Source: Clostridium sp. MD294 (GTDB lineage: Bacteria > Bacillota > Clostridia > Lachnospirales > Anaerotignaceae). Taken from it: DNA of 64,000 nucleotides. Position numbers and translations under genes: made by a program. Location of the stretch: NCBI RefSeq assembly GCF_000364165.2, contig NZ_CP097810.1, positions 1,614,130-1,678,129 of the forward strand, read 5' to 3'. The notes under the pieces are model-generated. The model worked only from the letters and a program-made list of their open reading frames with translations. It searched no databases and had not been told where the DNA came from. This document shows, one piece after another, positions 62,396 through 64,000 of the stretch (the stretch's first letter is position 1; the number at the start of each line of letters is the position of its first letter).

Positions 62396-62750
62396 ATGTA
62401 CTTTTGGCACAACACCATGCCCTATTATAGTAAATAGCCAACAAAGTGGAATAGCATCAAATAGTATTGTAGCAACGATATTTGATAACACACCTACCAA
62501 TATATCTACATTTGGAATGTGTACTTCTATGACAAATCCTACAGTATCTGCAGCAACAGCAGCGGCCTTAGGTGTGTTGACACCACAACCATGTAAACCT
62601 ATGGTAACAACACAGTGGACAATGGGCAGCAGTACTATATTATTTCAAAATAAACCTGCTTTGCTTCAAAATAGTCAGTTACTATGTATGTGGGGAGGAA
62701 TAATACAAATTGTACAACCTCTACAGCAGACAGTACAAGCAGCACAATAG
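62361..62750 (+). CDS. DUF4280 PAAR-like spike-tip protein
   Basis: This 129-residue protein sharpens the tip of the central spike. It follows the DUF4280 pattern: VTAGTMCKCTFGTTPCPIIV, SNSIVATIFDNTP, FGMCTSMTNPTVSAATAAALGVLTPQPC, TTQWTMGSSTILFQNKPALLQNSQLLCMWGGIIQIVQP. The cysteines probably bind a metal at the apex. I chose ATG 62361 because AAAGGAG is 6 bases upstream; a longer frame from 62310 lies within the Pvc16 gene. Afp uses a canonical PAAR protein (Afp10) beside gp25; here the tip gene has moved next to the terminator and ATPase. Confidence 0.93.
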   Translation: MAILVTAGTMCKCTFGTTPCPIIVNSQQSGIASNSIVATIFDNTPTNISTFGMCTSMTNPTVSAATAAALGVLTPQPCKPMVTTQWTMGSSTILFQNKPALLQNSQLLCMWGGIIQIVQPLQQTVQAAQ

Positions 62751-62762
62751 GAGGAGATTTTT

Positions 62763-64000
62763 TTGAACGATATTATTGTGTGGTTAGAATGTTGCTTAAG
62801 AAAATATATTGACAGTATAGAAACAGAAAAAACGCTTTGTGATTTAAAAAATAATTTAGCAAAACAGACAATATATTCAGAACAGCAGATTTATCAATAT
62901 GCTTTTGAGCAAATAGAACGAAATCAAAATAGTTCACTTTTCTTTTTTGTTGTAATGACTTGTTTGACGCAAAATAATATACAACGTTTTGCAGCAAGCA
63001 TTGCTTTTTTACCTCAGTATAGTACAAAATATGGATATTTATTTTCAAAACTGCATGGCATCAATATGCCCTTTCCTACAATAGAAATTGTATGGCAAAT
63101 TTATAACAGTGCCATAGAAGAAATTTCTTATTGCGATTTTTTATTACAATTGTATTCTGTTACATATGAGTTGCTTTTTGAAACTGAAACACAATTACAA
63201 AAAAATGTATTTTCAGAGCAAGCACTGATATTAAAAAAAGAATTAGTTTATTTCTCATTAACAGGAATGTGGCAACAAAATAATTACGATATAAAAAATA
63301 GTGCTAAACAAGAAATATTAGCAAATAAAGAAATATGGAAGAGTATACAAAATATACAACAGCAACAACAAAATAGCATTATTGTAATAAAAGGACAAAA
63401 AGGCAGCGGCAAAAAATTTATAGCAGAACAATATGCCTATAAATATAATAATTTGTTTTTATGCTGTGAGGGAGAAAATGCAAATAAAGATACTATATTA
63501 GATATGATAACGAAAGCAATAATACATAAGGGGACAATTTGTATACAAAATTGCCATAATATAGCAAAAAATGATTTGAAAGAAATATTATTATTGTTTC
63601 AAAAATATTATTCGTTTTTTTCTGCAATATTTTTATTGACTGAAGAAGCATTTGACCTGCCTAAAACAATAATACCACAATATCATTTTGAAACAAAGCA
63701 ATTAACAAAAACAGAAAGCATACAGTTCTGGAAATATTTTTTAAAAGACGAAACTATTTCAGCAGAACAATTAAGCAATAAAATGATTATGACACAAGGA
63801 CAAATCAAACAAACAGTGTCGCTTGCAAATCAAAAAGTAATTTCAGAGAAATGTGAATATTCTCAAAAACTAATAGAACAATGTTGTATTCATATTCAAA
63901 GTAAATATTTGACAAAAAAAGCAATAAAAATGAAAACAATATTTTTATGGGAACAACTTATATTACCTGAACAGCAAAAACAACAGCTTAGACAAATTTG
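62763..64000 (+). CDS. AAA+ ATPase, Afp15-like (partial)
   Basis: An open frame of 412 codons starts at TTG 62763 (GGAGGAG, spacing 7) and runs past the window edge without a stop. The N-terminal 200 residues are helical. A first nucleotide-binding segment IIVIKGQKGSGKKFIAEQYA (about 205-224) is a Walker A in which Lys replaces the usual Ser/Thr. The visible end WEQLILPEQQKQQLRQI matches the linker (W-x-DLVLP-x-x-x-x-x-LREI) that precedes the active AAA+ domain in CIS ATPases. In PVC/Afp this protein is needed for particle assembly or stability. The catalytic domain lies outside the window. Confidence 0.88.
   Translation, partial: MNDIIVWLECCLRKYIDSIETEKTLCDLKNNLAKQTIYSEQQIYQYAFEQIERNQNSSLFFFVVMTCLTQNNIQRFAASIAFLPQYSTKYGYLFSKLHGINMPFPTIEIVWQIYNSAIEEISYCDFLLQLYSVTYELLFETETQLQKNVFSEQALILKKELVYFSLTGMWQQNNYDIKNSAKQEILANKEIWKSIQNIQQQQQNSIIVIKGQKGSGKKFIAEQYAYKYNNLFLCCEGENANKDTILDMITKAIIHKGTICIQNCHNIAKNDLKEILLLFQKYYSFFSAIFLLTEEAFDLPKTIIPQYHFETKQLTKTESIQFWKYFLKDETISAEQLSNKMIMTQGQIKQTVSLANQKVISEKCEYSQKLIEQCCIHIQSKYLTKKAIKMKTIFLWEQLILPEQQKQQLRQI

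Larger units (their letters stand above)
34880..64000 (+). other. Contractile injection system (CIS) operon, runs off the window
   Basis: Twenty-two consecutive plus-strand genes lie with gaps of about 0-40 bases and several overlaps, with no internal terminator seen. Fifteen are recognisable CIS/phage-tail parts, one is in the tape-measure position, one is a conserved accessory protein, and five encode envelope proteins. The core order (sheath, tube, assembly protein, possible tape measure, LysM/hub, gpD, gpV, gp25, J) also follows PBSX-type contractile tails, while DUF6760, DUF4255/Pvc16, DUF4280 and the Afp15-like ATPase are marks of the Afp/PVC/eCIS lineage. No capsid, terminase, lysis or integrase genes are present, so it is not a prophage. 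Confidence 0.93.

Noticed and set aside
34880..64000. Interpretation as an ordinary prophage or R-type bacteriocin
   Set aside because: No terminase, capsid, integrase, holin or endolysin genes, and DUF6760, DUF4255, DUF4280 and the Afp15-like ATPase mark the eCIS lineage.
34880..64000. Interpretation as a type VI secretion system
   Set aside because: No TssJLM membrane complex, TssB/TssC split sheath or ClpV; the sheath is a single phage/eCIS-type protein.

Overview
The window is AT-rich, densely packed DNA from a low-GC Firmicute, most likely an anaerobic member of the Clostridia (Lachnospirales-like). The evidence is the AAA/GAA/ATA codon bias, strong Shine-Dalgarno (SD) sites, sigma-A type promoters, an IspH-ribosomal S1 fusion in the order aroH-cmk-plsC-ispH/S1, a CBS-domain family II pyrophosphatase and a PTS sucrose locus. 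No rRNA, tRNA, insertion sequence, CRISPR array or integrase was seen. The species is not identified.

Positions 1-34,516 are ordinary chromosome. They hold the tail of an unknown gene, a PA-rich lipoprotein, a CBS-type Mn-dependent pyrophosphatase (minus strand), a COG2509 FAD protein, a methyl-accepting chemotaxis protein, and a Lys/Glu-rich membrane protein. Next comes a compact housekeeping operon (histidine phosphatase, HI0933-type flavoprotein, aroH, cmk, plsC, ispH-S1). It is followed by a frameshifted secreted-protein gene, deoC, a polar amino-acid ABC transporter, HtrA protease, rsmA, trmB and dpaL. A sucrose locus (scrR, operator, PTS IIBCA, scrB, fructokinase) and a minus-strand panC-panB-DUF2520 operon close this half. 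Most units end in clear stem-loop/T-run terminators, and several have good -35/-10 pairs.

From 34,880 to the right edge, all genes lie on the plus strand in one tightly packed array of about 29 kb. It encodes a phage-tail-like contractile injection system (CIS, the Afp/PVC/eCIS superfamily). In order: sheath, tube, tail-assembly-type protein, DUF6760 protein, second tube-like protein, a 951-aa Asn/Lys/Ile-rich protein in the tape-measure slot, CIS tube/hub adaptor (Afp7-like), gpD-like hub, gpV/gp5-like spike, gp25-like wedge, two baseplate-J-class proteins, a TIGR02242 tail protein, and a conserved CIS accessory protein ending in an Ig-like domain. The array resumes with DUF4255/Pvc16 tail terminator, DUF4280 PAAR-like tip and the start of the Afp15-like AAA+ ATPase, which runs off the window.

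The most unusual part is 52,125-61,764, inside the CIS operon between the baseplate/fibre genes and the terminator/PAAR/ATPase genes. Five consecutive genes encode membrane or secreted proteins: a kinase-like (apparently dead) domain-TM-LysM protein, a four-TM receptor with Cache-like, HAMP and apparently dead class III cyclase domains, a TM-anchored MORN-repeat protein, a TolC-like secreted coiled-coil protein, and a secreted coiled-coil protein with a copper-amine-oxidase-N-like C-terminus. A freely released particle has no obvious need for such a set. I infer a CIS that is anchored to, sensed through, or fired across the envelope of the producing cell. No effector/toxin cargo gene was recognised inside the window.
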